From positions 5,842,979 to 5,906,978 of the forward strand of contig NZ_AP018248.1 in assembly GCF_002368295.1 (NCBI RefSeq): a stretch of 64,000 nt of DNA, in the 5' to 3' direction. Source of the stretch: Tolypothrix tenuis PCC 7101. GTDB taxonomy: Bacteria > Cyanobacteriota > Cyanobacteriia > Cyanobacteriales > Nostocaceae. A program made the translations under genes and the position numbers. The notes below the pieces were generated by a model. That model was not told where the DNA came from and made no database searches. It saw nothing but the letters and a program-made list of their open reading frames with translations. Below, in pieces: positions 16,866 to 25,159 of the stretch; positions within the stretch are counted from its first letter, which is position 1; each line of letters opens with the position of its first letter.

Positions 16866-16912
16866 CCCTTACCCATTACCTAATCCCCAGTCCCTAATCC
16901 CCAATCCCCAAT
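16866..16912. repeat. Short tandem heptamer repeat (CCCCAAT/CCCCAGT type)
   Basis: Degenerate tandem heptamers of the CCCCAAT, CCCCAGT and CCCTAAT type run directly up to the ATG of the downstream oxidoreductase. This is the kind of STRR tract known from heterocystous cyanobacteria. Confidence 0.85.
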
Positions 16913-17860
16913 ATGAGCAAAATACGTGCCGTTGTTGTTGATCCCAATGTATCAGGGCGTTTAGTACTGCGTGATGTCGATGCACCTACCCCAGCTGCTA
17001 ATGAAGCAGTGATTCGAGTAGCAGCAATTTCTCTCAACCGAGGAGAAGTTAGACGTTCTACCACCGCGGCTGCTGGTTGGCGGCCTGGCTGGGATTTAGC
17101 TGGTGTCGTAGAAACTCCTGCAGCTGATGGTTCAGGGCCAGCTGCGGGAACCAGAGTTGTTGGTTTACTCCGTTCTGGTGCTTGGGGGGAATTGGTATCA
17201 GTACCCACCCACTCAATAGCAGAATTACCTGCTTCAGTATCTTTTGAACAAGCCGCCACATTACCAGTAGCAGGCCTAACTGCCTATCATGCTCTACTCA
17301 AAGGCGGTTCACTTTTAGGACGCTCAGTATTAATTACAGGAGCATCGGGTGGTGTAGGCTACTTTGCCATTCAATTAGCAAAACTTAGCGGCGCGCAAGT
17401 AGTTGCACATATTCGCCGTCCAGAATACGAATCTTTTGTCAAAAGCGCTGGTGCCCATGCTGTAATTATTGGGGAAAAGTTGCCACCACAGAGCGAATAT
17501 GGTTCCTATCACTTAATTCTTGAGTCTGTTGGTAGCGACATTTTGGGAACATCTCTTGGTTGGTTAGCTCCAAATGGTACAGTTGTGCTATTTGGTACAT
17601 CTGGAGGTACAGAAGTCACATTTAATGCCCAAAGTTTTTATGGCACAGGTGGCGCAAGTTTGTACGGTTTCATATTATTTCATGAATTACAACGGGAATC
17701 TGCTGCATTGGGATTGCAAAGACTTTTAGGTTTAGTAGAAGCTGGGCAATTGCGTCCTCATATTAATATTGAAGCCGATTGGACACAAATTGCGGAGGTA
17801 GCGCAAAAGCTACTTGATAGACAATATCTAGGTAAAGCTGTATTAAGCATTTCCAATTGA
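16913..17860 (+). CDS. Zinc-independent MDR (quinone oxidoreductase-like) dehydrogenase
   Basis: The 315-residue medium-chain dehydrogenase/reductase has the N-terminal GroES-like domain (AISLNRGEVRR, GWDLAGVVE, LPVAGLTAYHALLKGG) and a Rossmann domain with GASGGVGYFAIQLAKLSGAQVVA for NAD(P)H. The structural and catalytic zinc cysteines are absent, which places it with quinone oxidoreductase/enoyl-reductase-like members. It should reduce quinones or alkenals in the cytoplasm. The first base of the ATG follows an STRR tract, so no Shine-Dalgarno sequence is visible. The gene stands alone. Confidence 0.88.
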   Translation: MSKIRAVVVDPNVSGRLVLRDVDAPTPAANEAVIRVAAISLNRGEVRRSTTAAAGWRPGWDLAGVVETPAADGSGPAAGTRVVGLLRSGAWGELVSVPTHSIAELPASVSFEQAATLPVAGLTAYHALLKGGSLLGRSVLITGASGGVGYFAIQLAKLSGAQVVAHIRRPEYESFVKSAGAHAVIIGEKLPPQSEYGSYHLILESVGSDILGTSLGWLAPNGTVVLFGTSGGTEVTFNAQSFYGTGGASLYGFILFHELQRESAALGLQRLLGLVEAGQLRPHINIEADWTQIAEVAQKLLDRQYLGKAVLSISN

Positions 17861-18054
17861 ATTTGAATAGATTATCTTAATCAATACCTCTGCCAATTTA
17901 CGGGGTTACAGCTAATGATTTAGCCGCGATAAAAATTTGTTGAATTTCTGGATGCTATTGGCGAATTTTGGCTTCTATCAGAATCTAATTGTATTGAAAG
18001 AATTGCAGTATGTGTAGGGTGAAATAGCACTTACTTAAGCAAACATTGCTGCCC

Positions 18055-18087
18055 AGATACCCGACTTTTTGAAAAAGTCAGGTATCT
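18055..18087. repeat. Palindrome AGATACCCGACTTTTT / AAAAGTCAGGTATCT
   Basis: A 33-nt inverted repeat with arms of about 16 nt, one mismatch and almost no loop. It could form a hairpin or cruciform and looks like a dispersed palindromic repeat. Confidence 0.75.
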
Positions 18088-18118
18088 AAATCTCGCTAAA
18101 TTGAGTGACATTCATTGG

Positions 18119-18176
18119 AAGTCGGCGGGAAACTCCATCCCCTTGTGGGTGGAGAGGGATAGCCGCCCGCCGACTT
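18119..18176. repeat. Nested palindrome with AAGTCGGCGGG / CCCGCCGACTT ends
   Basis: Perfect 11-bp terminal inverted repeats enclose a second hairpin (CTCCA ... TGGAG) around CCCCTTGTGGG. The inner unit is repeated almost exactly at 18220-18250. Confidence 0.8.
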
Positions 18177-18219
18177 GGGGCATTGGGCATTGGGCATTGG
18201 GAACTCTTACCCATGCCCT

Positions 18220-18250
18220 AAAACTCCATCCCCTTGTGGGTGGAGTTTTT
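18220..18250 (+). terminator. Terminator-like hairpin with T tail, copy of the inner palindrome unit
   Basis: AAAACTCCA and TGGAGTTTT pair around a CCC/GGG inner stem, and the right arm ends in TTTTT. It is shaped like an intrinsic terminator. Because the same core occurs at 18129-18154 it may instead be a repeat that can serve as one. Confidence 0.55.
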
Positions 18251-18255
18251 CATGT

Positions 18256-18331
18256 GTAGGGTGCCTTACGCTTCGTGATAACGCACCGCATTTTAGACCT
18301 TGGTGCGACGCTTGGCAACAACACACCCTTG
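18256..18331. repeat. Degenerate GTAGGGTG...CACACCCT dispersed repeat
   Basis: It starts with GTAGGGTGCCTTACGC and ends with ACACACCCTT, with an internal AACGCACC/GGTGCG pairing. It belongs to the same family as the well-preserved copy at 52146-52230. Confidence 0.65.
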
Positions 18332-18425
18332 TATATTGAAAATCAAATTTACTTTATCAATCATTGGTGAATCGTTCTCTGCTTTACCGCCCATAGATTA
18401 CAACTTCTCTACAGAGGCTATTGAT

Positions 18426-18695
18426 TTAGTAAGCTCTGCGGGTAAAAGTGTAGTAAAGCCATAGACCAATAATGGCACCAATGATGGAGACGATAATACC
18501 GCCAATACTCAATCCGGCTGAAGTCAAGGCTAACGTTCCTGTGGTTAACAAGGTGTATATGCTCCCACCAATGAGCGCACCAATGATTCCTAGGAGGATT
18601 GTGCCTAAAATGTTACCCCCTTGATGTCCGGGATAAATCATTTTTGCGATCGCACCTGCAATCAGTCCTAAAACGATCCAAGCTAGAATATTCAT
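18426..18695 (-). CDS. GlsB/YeaQ/YmgE family small membrane protein
   Basis: The 89-residue protein has three hydrophobic segments: residues 3-22, beginning AWIVLGLIAGAIAKMIYPG, then GGNILGTILLGIIGALIGG and SIGGIIVSIIGAIIGLWLYY. This is the pattern of the transglycosylase-associated/GlsB stress-response family, inner membrane proteins of unknown mechanism that are often induced by osmotic or general stress. Its length is normal. It is monocistronic, with repeat-rich DNA downstream and an upstream region that shows no recognisable operator. Confidence 0.88.
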   Translation of the reverse strand: MNILAWIVLGLIAGAIAKMIYPGHQGGNILGTILLGIIGALIGGSIYTLLTTGTLALTSAGLSIGGIIVSIIGAIIGLWLYYTFTRRAY

Positions 18696-19421
18696 AATTT
18701 TTCTCCCTTAACAACATATTTCGTTAAACACGCTGAACATTTAATCATTTACTCTGCCTATTTGTGGAATCAAAGAAAAATTACTATTTCTCTGTGAGCA
18801 ATCAATTAAGCGTGTTCTTTTAACTATGTATAGAATATGATTTCTTTCAAGACTATTTCCACTATCTGAAGTAAGAAAATCTATCTAAATAGCATCTACT
18901 TTAAAATTCATAGTTGTTGAGCATCGGCTTGTATTCGTTCAATCTGTTACTATTCCCTATTTCCTGTTCTCTGGAGAAAACTCCCGTTCCCAACTTGGAG
19001 AAGGTTGAAAATATTAAGTTTCTTCAAGTATTAGTCACAGATTTTGGTTCTGATTTTGCATGATATCTTTATTTAGCTACTATCAAAAGTAGCATCTATC
19101 AGGACTTACGCAACTGGTACACCAAACTTCTGGTTTAAGAGTCAACAGTCAAGGGTCAAAAATTCAGGTTTTTTGGACTTTTGACTCTTGACAGCCTAAA
19201 CGAGAAAAATGTGACACTTGTGTAAGTCCTACATAAATTAAAATCACAATTGGCCAATTCAAGCAAATTAAATATCCAAGGTCAAACAACTGACTTTAGG
19301 AGGATGATTATTCATGCCAATAAATGTATATGTAAATGCAATCAGCTGCAAGCAAGTCGCTCTCTCAAAAATCCCGACTACTTTCACAAGTATGATTAAT
19401 CACAATTAGCGATGATCAAAA
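18696..19421. other. 726-bp intergenic region with a MITE-like element
   Basis: No coding region is seen between the divergent GlsB-like and AI-2E family genes. The main structure is the inverted-repeat element at 19101-19230; the remainder is AT-rich. Confidence 0.6.
19101..19230. mobile_element. MITE-like element with AGGACTTACGCA terminal inverted repeats
   Basis: The 130-bp segment begins AGGACTTACGCA and ends TGTGTAAGTCCT, which match as inverted repeats at 11 of 12 positions. Inside is a second inverted pair (GTCAAGGGTCAAAA and TTTTGACTCTTGAC, one mismatch). There is no open reading frame. The shape fits a non-autonomous miniature transposable element. No clear target duplication was found, so the family is undecided. 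Confidence 0.65.
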
Positions 19422-20474
19422 ATGGCAGATTCTAGGGATACAGACAATGGATACTCTGGGTTAACTAGTGGCGCACCTTTAGCAGTCATACTTGCAGCAG
19501 CACTCTATATCCTTTACCAGCTTTTACCAGTATTAGAACTAATAGCTATTGCGGCATTAATTGCTTTAGTTTTGCGAACAATGCTGCGGTTTTTGCAAAA
19601 GCTGGTTAAATCACAAGATGCTGCTGTTGTACTATTAATTGGATTGATTCTGGGCTTTGGGCTATTGCTTGCTACTGTAGTTATACCTAACGCTACATCT
19701 GAGGTACAAAATTTACTAATTACATTGCCAACTTATCTCAATACATTGACGGGAGATGTTGAGCAACTGCGACAAAAATTTACTTTTATTCCTGATATTT
19801 CTCTATCACTAATACAACTACGAAATTTTATCAATCAGTTACTAGGTGGAGTACCAGTTTTTTTGGGTCAAGCCTTCAACTTTACACTGGAGTTAGTAGC
19901 GACAGTGATTTTAGCGCTGTATATGGCTTACGATCCTGAATCTTTAGTAAATGGTATTTTAAAGTTAATACCCCGCCGACATCACCAAAGGTTTACAAGA
20001 GTTCTCAAAGCTTGCCGAGCAAGACTACGAGGCTGGATTTTTGGTACAGGAATTGCCATGATATTTCTCGGTGCAGGGGCTGCTCTGGGATTGTGGATTT
20101 TGGGTATTCCATCAGCGTTTGCCTTTGGTATTATTGCAGGTATCTTCGAGATTATTCCTTATTTTGGTTCTATTGTTGGTACTTTTTTACCTGCATTAGT
20201 AGCGTTGAGTATTTCACCAATTAAATTAGTATTTGTTCTCATACTATTTTTATTTTTAAATCAGATAGATGCTCATATTGTGCAACCATTAGTAATGGGA
20301 CAGCAAGTTAATATACATCCTGTAATGGTAATTGTGACGTTTCTGGTTATGGGTAAGCTATTTGGTTTAATTGGGGTATTGCTTGCAGTTCCAGCAGCGG
20401 CCGTGATTGTGACGCTCATTGATGAATTCACACGTAAGGAACCACAAACAGAATTGCCCCCAGCAGGAGAATAA
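19422..20474 (+). CDS. AI-2E family transporter (PerM/YtqA-like membrane protein)
   Basis: The 350-residue protein has the usual length and about eight hydrophobic segments: two at the N-terminus, a long amphipathic soluble stretch with PNATSEVQNLLITLPTYL, then VATVILALYMAYDPE, the conserved RRHHQRFTRVLKACRARLRGWIFGT-like linker region, and a C-terminal bundle with GIPSAFAFGIIAGIFEIIPYFG and QIDAHIVQPLVMGQQVNIHP. These are the hallmarks of the AI-2E (PF01594) family, whose members include AI-2 exporters and Na+/H+ antiporters. Substrate cannot be decided here. Confidence 0.9.
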   Translation: MADSRDTDNGYSGLTSGAPLAVILAAALYILYQLLPVLELIAIAALIALVLRTMLRFLQKLVKSQDAAVVLLIGLILGFGLLLATVVIPNATSEVQNLLITLPTYLNTLTGDVEQLRQKFTFIPDISLSLIQLRNFINQLLGGVPVFLGQAFNFTLELVATVILALYMAYDPESLVNGILKLIPRRHHQRFTRVLKACRARLRGWIFGTGIAMIFLGAGAALGLWILGIPSAFAFGIIAGIFEIIPYFGSIVGTFLPALVALSISPIKLVFVLILFLFLNQIDAHIVQPLVMGQQVNIHPVMVIVTFLVMGKLFGLIGVLLAVPAAAVIVTLIDEFTRKEPQTELPPAGE

Positions 20475-21194
20475 TTTCCTAATTAAACTTGGTTCTTCAG
20501 TTGCAGTTAGTCATAGTAAATTAGCATTCATGAAAGTGCTTACCTTCACGGTGTTATGTCCGCAATTACAAAGAATATTCTGATTGCGATTTGATATTAG
20601 TTGTGATTGATTTTTGATTAATTACCGACCACAAATTAGAGAATCGAGGGTCTTTATTTAATTTTTGGATAAAGCTAACTACCAAATACAACTTCGATAA
20701 TAAAGATAAAAAATGAAATTTAAATGGATTTCTTCCCTATCTCTAGGTAGAAAAAATAGTAATTCCCAAGATGGAAGTATTATCTTTGCTAAAGTTTTAA
20801 TGTATGTATAGGAATCTATCTTGAGAAACATACCATCTTTAAGGAATACAGTTGGGTTGGGATTAGGAGCCGATGACAAACCAATTGCATTACCCCGTCA
20901 TTATAGTTGGGAGGAATTACAAGCACTATCAAAACCGCAAGGTGCAGAAATTCAACTTATACCAATTCGTAATTAATGCTTACAAAAACCTGAGATAGTC
21001 TAGGTGTGTCGGTTTGAATATTAGAGAAGAGGTTCAGCGTTTGGTAAAAGCGATCGCGATTCATCATCACAAACTACAAACTGATTTTCCACAAGCGCTT
21101 TTCTATCTGCTTCCTGGCTTTCTCCTAGATGGAGGTCGCCTATTCTGTACCCTTGTTTGGCTGTCTCATCATTTATATGCCAGAAGGAGGAAAT
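20475..21194. other. 720-bp region with only doubtful coding fragments
   Basis: No convincing full gene is seen. A 51-codon frame lies at 20821-20976 (listed separately). Overlapping short frames on both strands at about 21014-21215 are of uncertain status; the minus-strand one has a fairly natural residue composition (contains NDETAKQGYRIGDLHLGES) but no start signal I trust. Confidence 0.4.
20821..20976 (+). pseudogene. Possible gene remnant or small protein, 51 codons
   Basis: The frame from TTG at 20821 to TAA at 20974-20976 reads like real protein (VGLGLGADDKPIALPRHYSW, then EELQALSKPQGAEIQLIPIRN). A stop lies three codons upstream and there is no good ribosome site. It may be the remnant of a larger gene or a short unannotated protein, and no family was recognised. 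Confidence 0.25.
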
Positions 21195-21725
21195 GTGTCT
21201 AACCGACAAGCACAATCACTAGAAGAGAAAATTACTAAGCTTGTAAAATGTGCTCAACGTCGAAATATCCGTAAGACAGTGGTTGCAGGCGCTCTCATTG
21301 CGCTCTTTGCTTTGATTATGGCTTACGATATTTATCAACAACCAAAAGATACTCTCGCAATCATTGGGAGCGGAGTGATAATCTTGGCGCTGTTGCTGGA
21401 TATCACCGTCATCTGGTGGAAACTGCACATCCCCAAATCAGAACTGTCTGCGTTCCCCCCTACTCAGTTTCCAGACAAGTGGAAGCAGCGTCTGACCCAT
21501 CAGGCTCGTATGCTCAGGCTCGTTTGGCTATGGTATCTTCTGCCTTTATTCTTGGGACTTTTTATCTATTTGTTGAGCGTTTACGACGCATCTTCCGGTG
21601 CTGTAATCATACCACTTTTGATTCAAGCCGTTGCCTGTATCGGAATCTGGCAGTTCAACTTCAAAGTAGCCAAACAGATTGAACGGGATCGTGACGCTTG
21701 GTTTGGCAATTTGCGTACTGTCTAA
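21195..21725 (+). CDS. Hypothetical four-helix membrane protein
   Basis: A GTG at 21195 preceded by AAGGAGG (21184-21190) is the preferred start and gives 176 residues; an in-frame ATG at 21177 is possible. After a charged cytoplasmic leader (SLEEKITKLVKCAQRRNIRK) there are four hydrophobic segments in two pairs (VVAGALIALFALIMAYDIY, AIIGSGVIILALLLDITVIWW, WLWYLLPLFLGLFIYLLSVY, GAVIIPLLIQAVACIGIW), separated by a basic loop, and a charged C-terminal tail. I do not recognise the family. It lies just upstream of rppA/rppB but a 144-bp gap separates them. Confidence 0.65.
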   Translation: MSNRQAQSLEEKITKLVKCAQRRNIRKTVVAGALIALFALIMAYDIYQQPKDTLAIIGSGVIILALLLDITVIWWKLHIPKSELSAFPPTQFPDKWKQRLTHQARMLRLVWLWYLLPLFLGLFIYLLSVYDASSGAVIIPLLIQAVACIGIWQFNFKVAKQIERDRDAWFGNLRTV

Positions 21726-21869
21726 CAAGATGCATAATGCTCACATTAGCACTTGGGCTAAAGGCTATCCAGAGGCGATCGCTACATCTGAAGTAGCATA
21801 GAAATTTCACAGTTATTTCATTTTTCTACGCCAGCGTAATTAAAGAAGGCTTTTAGCAATGAGTTGAGT

Positions 21870-22607
21870 ATGCGGCTGATATTAGTTGAGGATGAAGCAG
21901 ATTTAGGCGCAGCAATCAAAGAAGTTCTATCTCATGAGGCCTATGTAGTTGATTGGTTTCTTGATGGGACTCAGGCGTGGCAATATCTGGAAACTGGATG
22001 GACTGAGTACACGCTAGGGATTTTTGATTGGATGCTACCAGGAATTTCGGGGATAGAGTTGTGTAGATGGTTGCGATCGCGCCAATTAATTCTGCCTGTT
22101 TTGATGTTAACGGCAAAAGACCGCATGGAGGAAAAAATCATTGGTCTAGATAGCGGTGCTGATGACTATTTGGTGAAACCATTTGATATGGCAGAACTGC
22201 TAGCAAGATTAAGGGCATTACAACGCCGTGCTTCTTATGTAGGCACAACATTTACACCCCAAATTCAACCCCGACGCTTACAAGTAGGTTGTCTAACTCT
22301 CAATTACATCACTCATGAACTGACTCGACATTATCCAAATGGGGAAAAGCAATTATTATCTTTAACTGCCAAAGAATTCCAATTATTAGAATATTTCATG
22401 CGGCATCCTCACCAAATTATCAGTCGCGACCAAATTATTAATCAACTGTGGGAAATTGGTGCAGAACCATGTAGCAATGTAGTAGCTGCTCAAATTCGCT
22501 TATTAAGACGCAAATTAGGAGAAGAAGATAGCGAATCTTTGATAGAAACTATCTATGGTGTAGGTTATCGCCTCAACATTCATACCGAAAAACAAGCTGC
22601 ACTGTAA
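21870..22607 (+). CDS. rppA: OmpR-family response regulator RppA
   Basis: From ATG 21870 (a TTG lies two codons earlier) the protein is 245 residues long. The receiver domain has the acidic pair Glu7/Asp8, phospho-acceptor Asp53 in IFDWMLPG, Thr81 and Lys103 in ADDYLVKPF. The C-terminal winged helix contains LTAKEFQLLEYFMRHP and NVVAAQIRLLRRKLGE with the closing ETIYGVGYRL. The DWMLPG, LMLTAKDRMEEK and WEIGAEPCSNVVAAQ segments closely match the cyanobacterial RppA/NrsR subgroup, which regulates metal or redox-responsive genes. The sensor kinase follows 12 nt downstream, so the pair is co-transcribed. Confidence 0.9.
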   Translation: MRLILVEDEADLGAAIKEVLSHEAYVVDWFLDGTQAWQYLETGWTEYTLGIFDWMLPGISGIELCRWLRSRQLILPVLMLTAKDRMEEKIIGLDSGADDYLVKPFDMAELLARLRALQRRASYVGTTFTPQIQPRRLQVGCLTLNYITHELTRHYPNGEKQLLSLTAKEFQLLEYFMRHPHQIISRDQIINQLWEIGAEPCSNVVAAQIRLLRRKLGEEDSESLIETIYGVGYRLNIHTEKQAAL

Positions 22608-22619
22608 AGTTACATAAAT

Positions 22620-23948
22620 ATGGAACATAATCCCATTTTCCGCCAGACTCGTTTACGTCTAGCAGCTTGGTACACGCTCGTGATGGGTAGTATTTTAGGC
22701 TTATCTGGACTCGGGGTTTATAGCGTAGTTGCCCATGCTTACCAGGAAACCATAGATCAGGGTTTAGAATCAGTAGCAAAGGCAATACATAAAAGTATTG
22801 AACCAGCTTGGCAACAACCTGGACATTTAGAAGAATTGGCTAAAGAAGTTTCCTTAAAATTATGTTTAACTCCCACAAATTGTTTGCCGAAAACAACTAT
22901 TATTAAGCAACCAATAGCAGAGGCAGCTAATCAAGTTAATTACTATATACGCTTATTAGATAGTTCAGAAAAACTGTTTGCTATTGCAGGTATATCATTT
23001 AATAATTTACCGATGACTGCATCAGTAAAACAATGGCAAATCCTCACAGATTCTTCTGGTACTAGATACCGTCAAATCACTTTACCTTTATATACTCAAA
23101 ACCAAATTTCGGGTTATCTTCAGGTGGCACGCAGCCTTACAGATTTAGACCAACATCTTACTTATTTAAGATTAACTTTAATTCTAGGATTGCCAATTTC
23201 TATGATTTTTGTTGGTTTATCAAGTTGGTGGTTAGCAGGGAGAGCAATGCAACCTGTATATCATTCCTATCAACAAATGCAGCAATTTACTGCTGATGCT
23301 GCTCATGAGTTTCGCACACCTTTAGCCGCGATGTATTCTACTATTGAAGCTGCTATTAAGTTACAGCAAGAACCAAAATCAAATAGTAGCATTTTAGATG
23401 TTCTTAAACGCCAAAACCGTCGCCTATCGCAATTGGTCGGAGATTTATTATTATTGACCAGGATAGACCAAAAACAACTTATAGGAGAATATAAATATTG
23501 CTGTTTAAATGATTTAATTAGCGACTTAATAGAGGAATTAGCATTTCTAGCTGTTGAGGCTCAGGTAAATCTTTCTCAGCAGGTGCTAGTTGCCAAAAAA
23601 ATCTATGTGATGGGCAATGAAGAACAGCTTTATCGGTTAATTTCTAACTTAATTATCAATGCCATTCAAGCAACGCCTAGTGGTGGCAAAGTTACAGTTT
23701 TTTTAGAAAATAGTGAGCATTACGCCATGATCAAAATTCAAGATACAGGAATTGGCATTGCTGTTGAACATCAAGGGCGAATTTTTGATCGCTTCTATCG
23801 AGTCGATCGCAATCGCTCTCGCACCTCTGGTGGTTCGGGATTGGGTTTAGCCATAGCATTAGCGATCGCTCTTGCACACAAAGGTACTATTCATCTTCAA
23901 AGTCAACCTGGACTAGGTAGTACATTTACAGTCCGGCTTCCTCTATAA
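22620..23948 (+). CDS. rppB: Sensor histidine kinase RppB
   Basis: The 442-residue protein has two membrane helices (about 15-40 and 182-205) flanking a periplasmic sensor region with two cysteines (KLCLTPTNCLPK). The HisKA box is AAHEFRTPLAAMYS (His229). The ATPase domain has N box NLIINAIQATPSGG, G1 DTGIGI, F box FDRFYRVD and G2 GGSGLGLAIA. It is of normal length and directly downstream of its regulator. The related NrsS/RppB proteins of Synechocystis respond to nickel and redox state; the paired cysteines make a metal or redox signal plausible here, which is inference. Confidence 0.9.
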   Translation: MEHNPIFRQTRLRLAAWYTLVMGSILGLSGLGVYSVVAHAYQETIDQGLESVAKAIHKSIEPAWQQPGHLEELAKEVSLKLCLTPTNCLPKTTIIKQPIAEAANQVNYYIRLLDSSEKLFAIAGISFNNLPMTASVKQWQILTDSSGTRYRQITLPLYTQNQISGYLQVARSLTDLDQHLTYLRLTLILGLPISMIFVGLSSWWLAGRAMQPVYHSYQQMQQFTADAAHEFRTPLAAMYSTIEAAIKLQQEPKSNSSILDVLKRQNRRLSQLVGDLLLLTRIDQKQLIGEYKYCCLNDLISDLIEELAFLAVEAQVNLSQQVLVAKKIYVMGNEEQLYRLISNLIINAIQATPSGGKVTVFLENSEHYAMIKIQDTGIGIAVEHQGRIFDRFYRVDRNRSRTSGGSGLGLAIALAIALAHKGTIHLQSQPGLGSTFTVRLPL

Positions 23949-24099
23949 CTAGCTGTCATTTGTTAAGCACCCTGCGGGAAGCCGCTGCGCTTGCACCAAA
24001 AACAATCCAAAATCCAAAATTTAAAATCTAAAGCTCGGAGAGTCAACAGTCAACGGCTTAAACGGAATAATTTATTTTTTGGAGTACCCTAATTAGTTA

Positions 24100-24271
24100 G
24101 AGGATGTTTGAAAAGTCTGTAGTAGTGTATCAAATATTTTTTACCCCACCCTAGCCCTCCCCTTTCAAAGGGGAGGGAACTGGATTTTCCGGTCTCCCCC
24201 CTTGACAAGGGGGGATTAAGGGGGGTAACAGTGCAATTAAAATCACAGGGAAAAACTTTTCAAACAACCTC
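24100..24271. mobile_element. MITE with GAGGATGTTTGAAAAGT inverted ends and TTA target duplication
   Basis: The left end reads GAGGATGTTTGAAAAGT and the right end ACTTTTCAAACAACCTC, a match at all but one position. TTA flanks both sides (24097-24099 and 24272-24274), as expected for a target-site duplication. Inside are two perfect hairpins: CCCTCCCCTTT/AAAGGGGAGGG at 24155-24177 and CCCCCCTTG/CAAGGGGGG at 24196-24214. There is no transposase frame, so it is a non-autonomous element. The rest of the 395-bp gap after rppB (23949-24343) shows no gene. Confidence 0.8.
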
Positions 24272-24343
24272 TTAGACAGTCCCCGAATTATATCTTTGGG
24301 GATTTTTAGGCATCACGTATTTTTAGCTGAATATTCTTAAGAA

Positions 24344-25054
24344 TTAGCTATAAAACTTTGTAGCATGAGCATAGATAAAATAATGCTCTGTAAATTTTAC
24401 ATCAGCCTTAAAACCAACTTGTGATAGATGTTGATGTAGTGCATCTGGTTGATAAAAAACTTTCACAATCTGAAATTCTTGCCCATCATTTAATTTACGG
24501 CTTTTGTAAATCTTGCCGTCATCATTAAGAATATGGTTATTAGCTGTAGAGGTGGGTTCAAAGCGGGAATCAATAATAAATACTTTTCCGCCAGTACGCA
24601 CAGATTTATATACTTTTACTAGAAATGATTCCAATAATTCTGGTGGTATATGGGATAACCAAAAAGAGAAAAATACTAAATCATATTCAGCATTAGGTTC
24701 CCATGTAAATAAATCTATTTGCCGATATTCTATATTCTGTGCATTTAACTTGCTACGATTAATCGCAATTACTTCTTGTGAAGCATCAATTGCAGTAATT
24801 TTCTTGCCAATTGTTAAAAGTTCTTGCGTCCAAATTCCTGTTCCGCAGGCTAACTCTAAAATTTCCTCGGTTTCTCCAATTTGATGTAAAGCCTGTTTGA
24901 CAATATCAATCTCTTGAAACCAACGCTGGTTGATTTCCTCACCGCGATCGTAACGACCAAGGCGATAGAACCATTCATCATATTCATTTGCTCTAGCACT
25001 ATAATAGGCAATTTGTTGTTCTAAAATTTGCTTGATCATTGCTAGGCTTTGCAT
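24344..25054 (-). CDS. Class I SAM-dependent methyltransferase
   Basis: The 236-residue protein (or 231 from a second Met at 25039) has motif I ILELACGTGIWTQEL, motif II-like ITAIDASQEVI, motif post-II YRQIDLFTW, motif IV DLVFFSFWLSHIPPE and motif V VRTGGKVFIIDSR. A preceding helix reads YYSARANEYDEWFYRLGRYDRG, typical of small-molecule methyltransferases. The substrate is unknown. It is transcribed divergently from the SsuA-like gene across a 235-bp spacer containing an inverted-repeat operator candidate, so the two may share regulation. Confidence 0.88.
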   Translation of the reverse strand: MQSLAMIKQILEQQIAYYSARANEYDEWFYRLGRYDRGEEINQRWFQEIDIVKQALHQIGETEEILELACGTGIWTQELLTIGKKITAIDASQEVIAINRSKLNAQNIEYRQIDLFTWEPNAEYDLVFFSFWLSHIPPELLESFLVKVYKSVRTGGKVFIIDSRFEPTSTANNHILNDDGKIYKSRKLNDGQEFQIVKVFYQPDALHQHLSQVGFKADVKFTEHYFIYAHATKFYS

Positions 25055-25078
25055 CTCCTGACAAATTTTACCGCAAAT

Positions 25079-25104
25079 TACTGTATTTTGGTAAATATAC
25101 AGTA
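25079..25104. promoter_or_regulatory. Operator candidate TACTGTAT-N10-ATACAGTA between divergent genes
   Basis: A perfect 8-bp inverted repeat with a 10-nt AT-rich spacer lies 25 nt upstream of the methyltransferase start and about 185 nt upstream of the SsuA-like start. The geometry fits a dimeric regulator. No regulator gene is adjacent and the factor cannot be named. Confidence 0.5.
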
Positions 25105-25159
25105 GTATTATTCTGAAATAATTATATTGCTGACAAAAGTAAGCAATATTTCCCCCATT

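Larger units (their letters stand above)
16528..16912. other. 385-bp divergent intergenic region, mostly repeat sequence
   Basis: The left half is AT-rich and should hold the promoters of the two divergent genes. The right half holds a palindromic dispersed repeat (16826-16853) and a heptamer repeat tract (16866-16912). A short reading frame at 16708-16941 runs through these repeats and is not considered a gene. Confidence 0.6.
17861..18425. other. 565-bp intergenic region packed with palindromes
   Basis: No gene is seen. It contains at least four inverted-repeat units (18055-18087, 18119-18176, 18220-18250, 18256-18331) and a GGGCATT heptamer tract (18176-18201), described separately. Confidence 0.7.

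Noticed and set aside
16708..16941. Plus-strand 77-codon frame upstream of the oxidoreductase
   Set aside because: It runs through a palindromic repeat and a heptamer tract and overlaps the start of a convincing gene.
21014..21215. Short frames on both strands before the membrane protein gene
   Set aside because: No ribosome site or recognisable family on either strand. The minus-strand frame has natural composition, but that alone is not enough.
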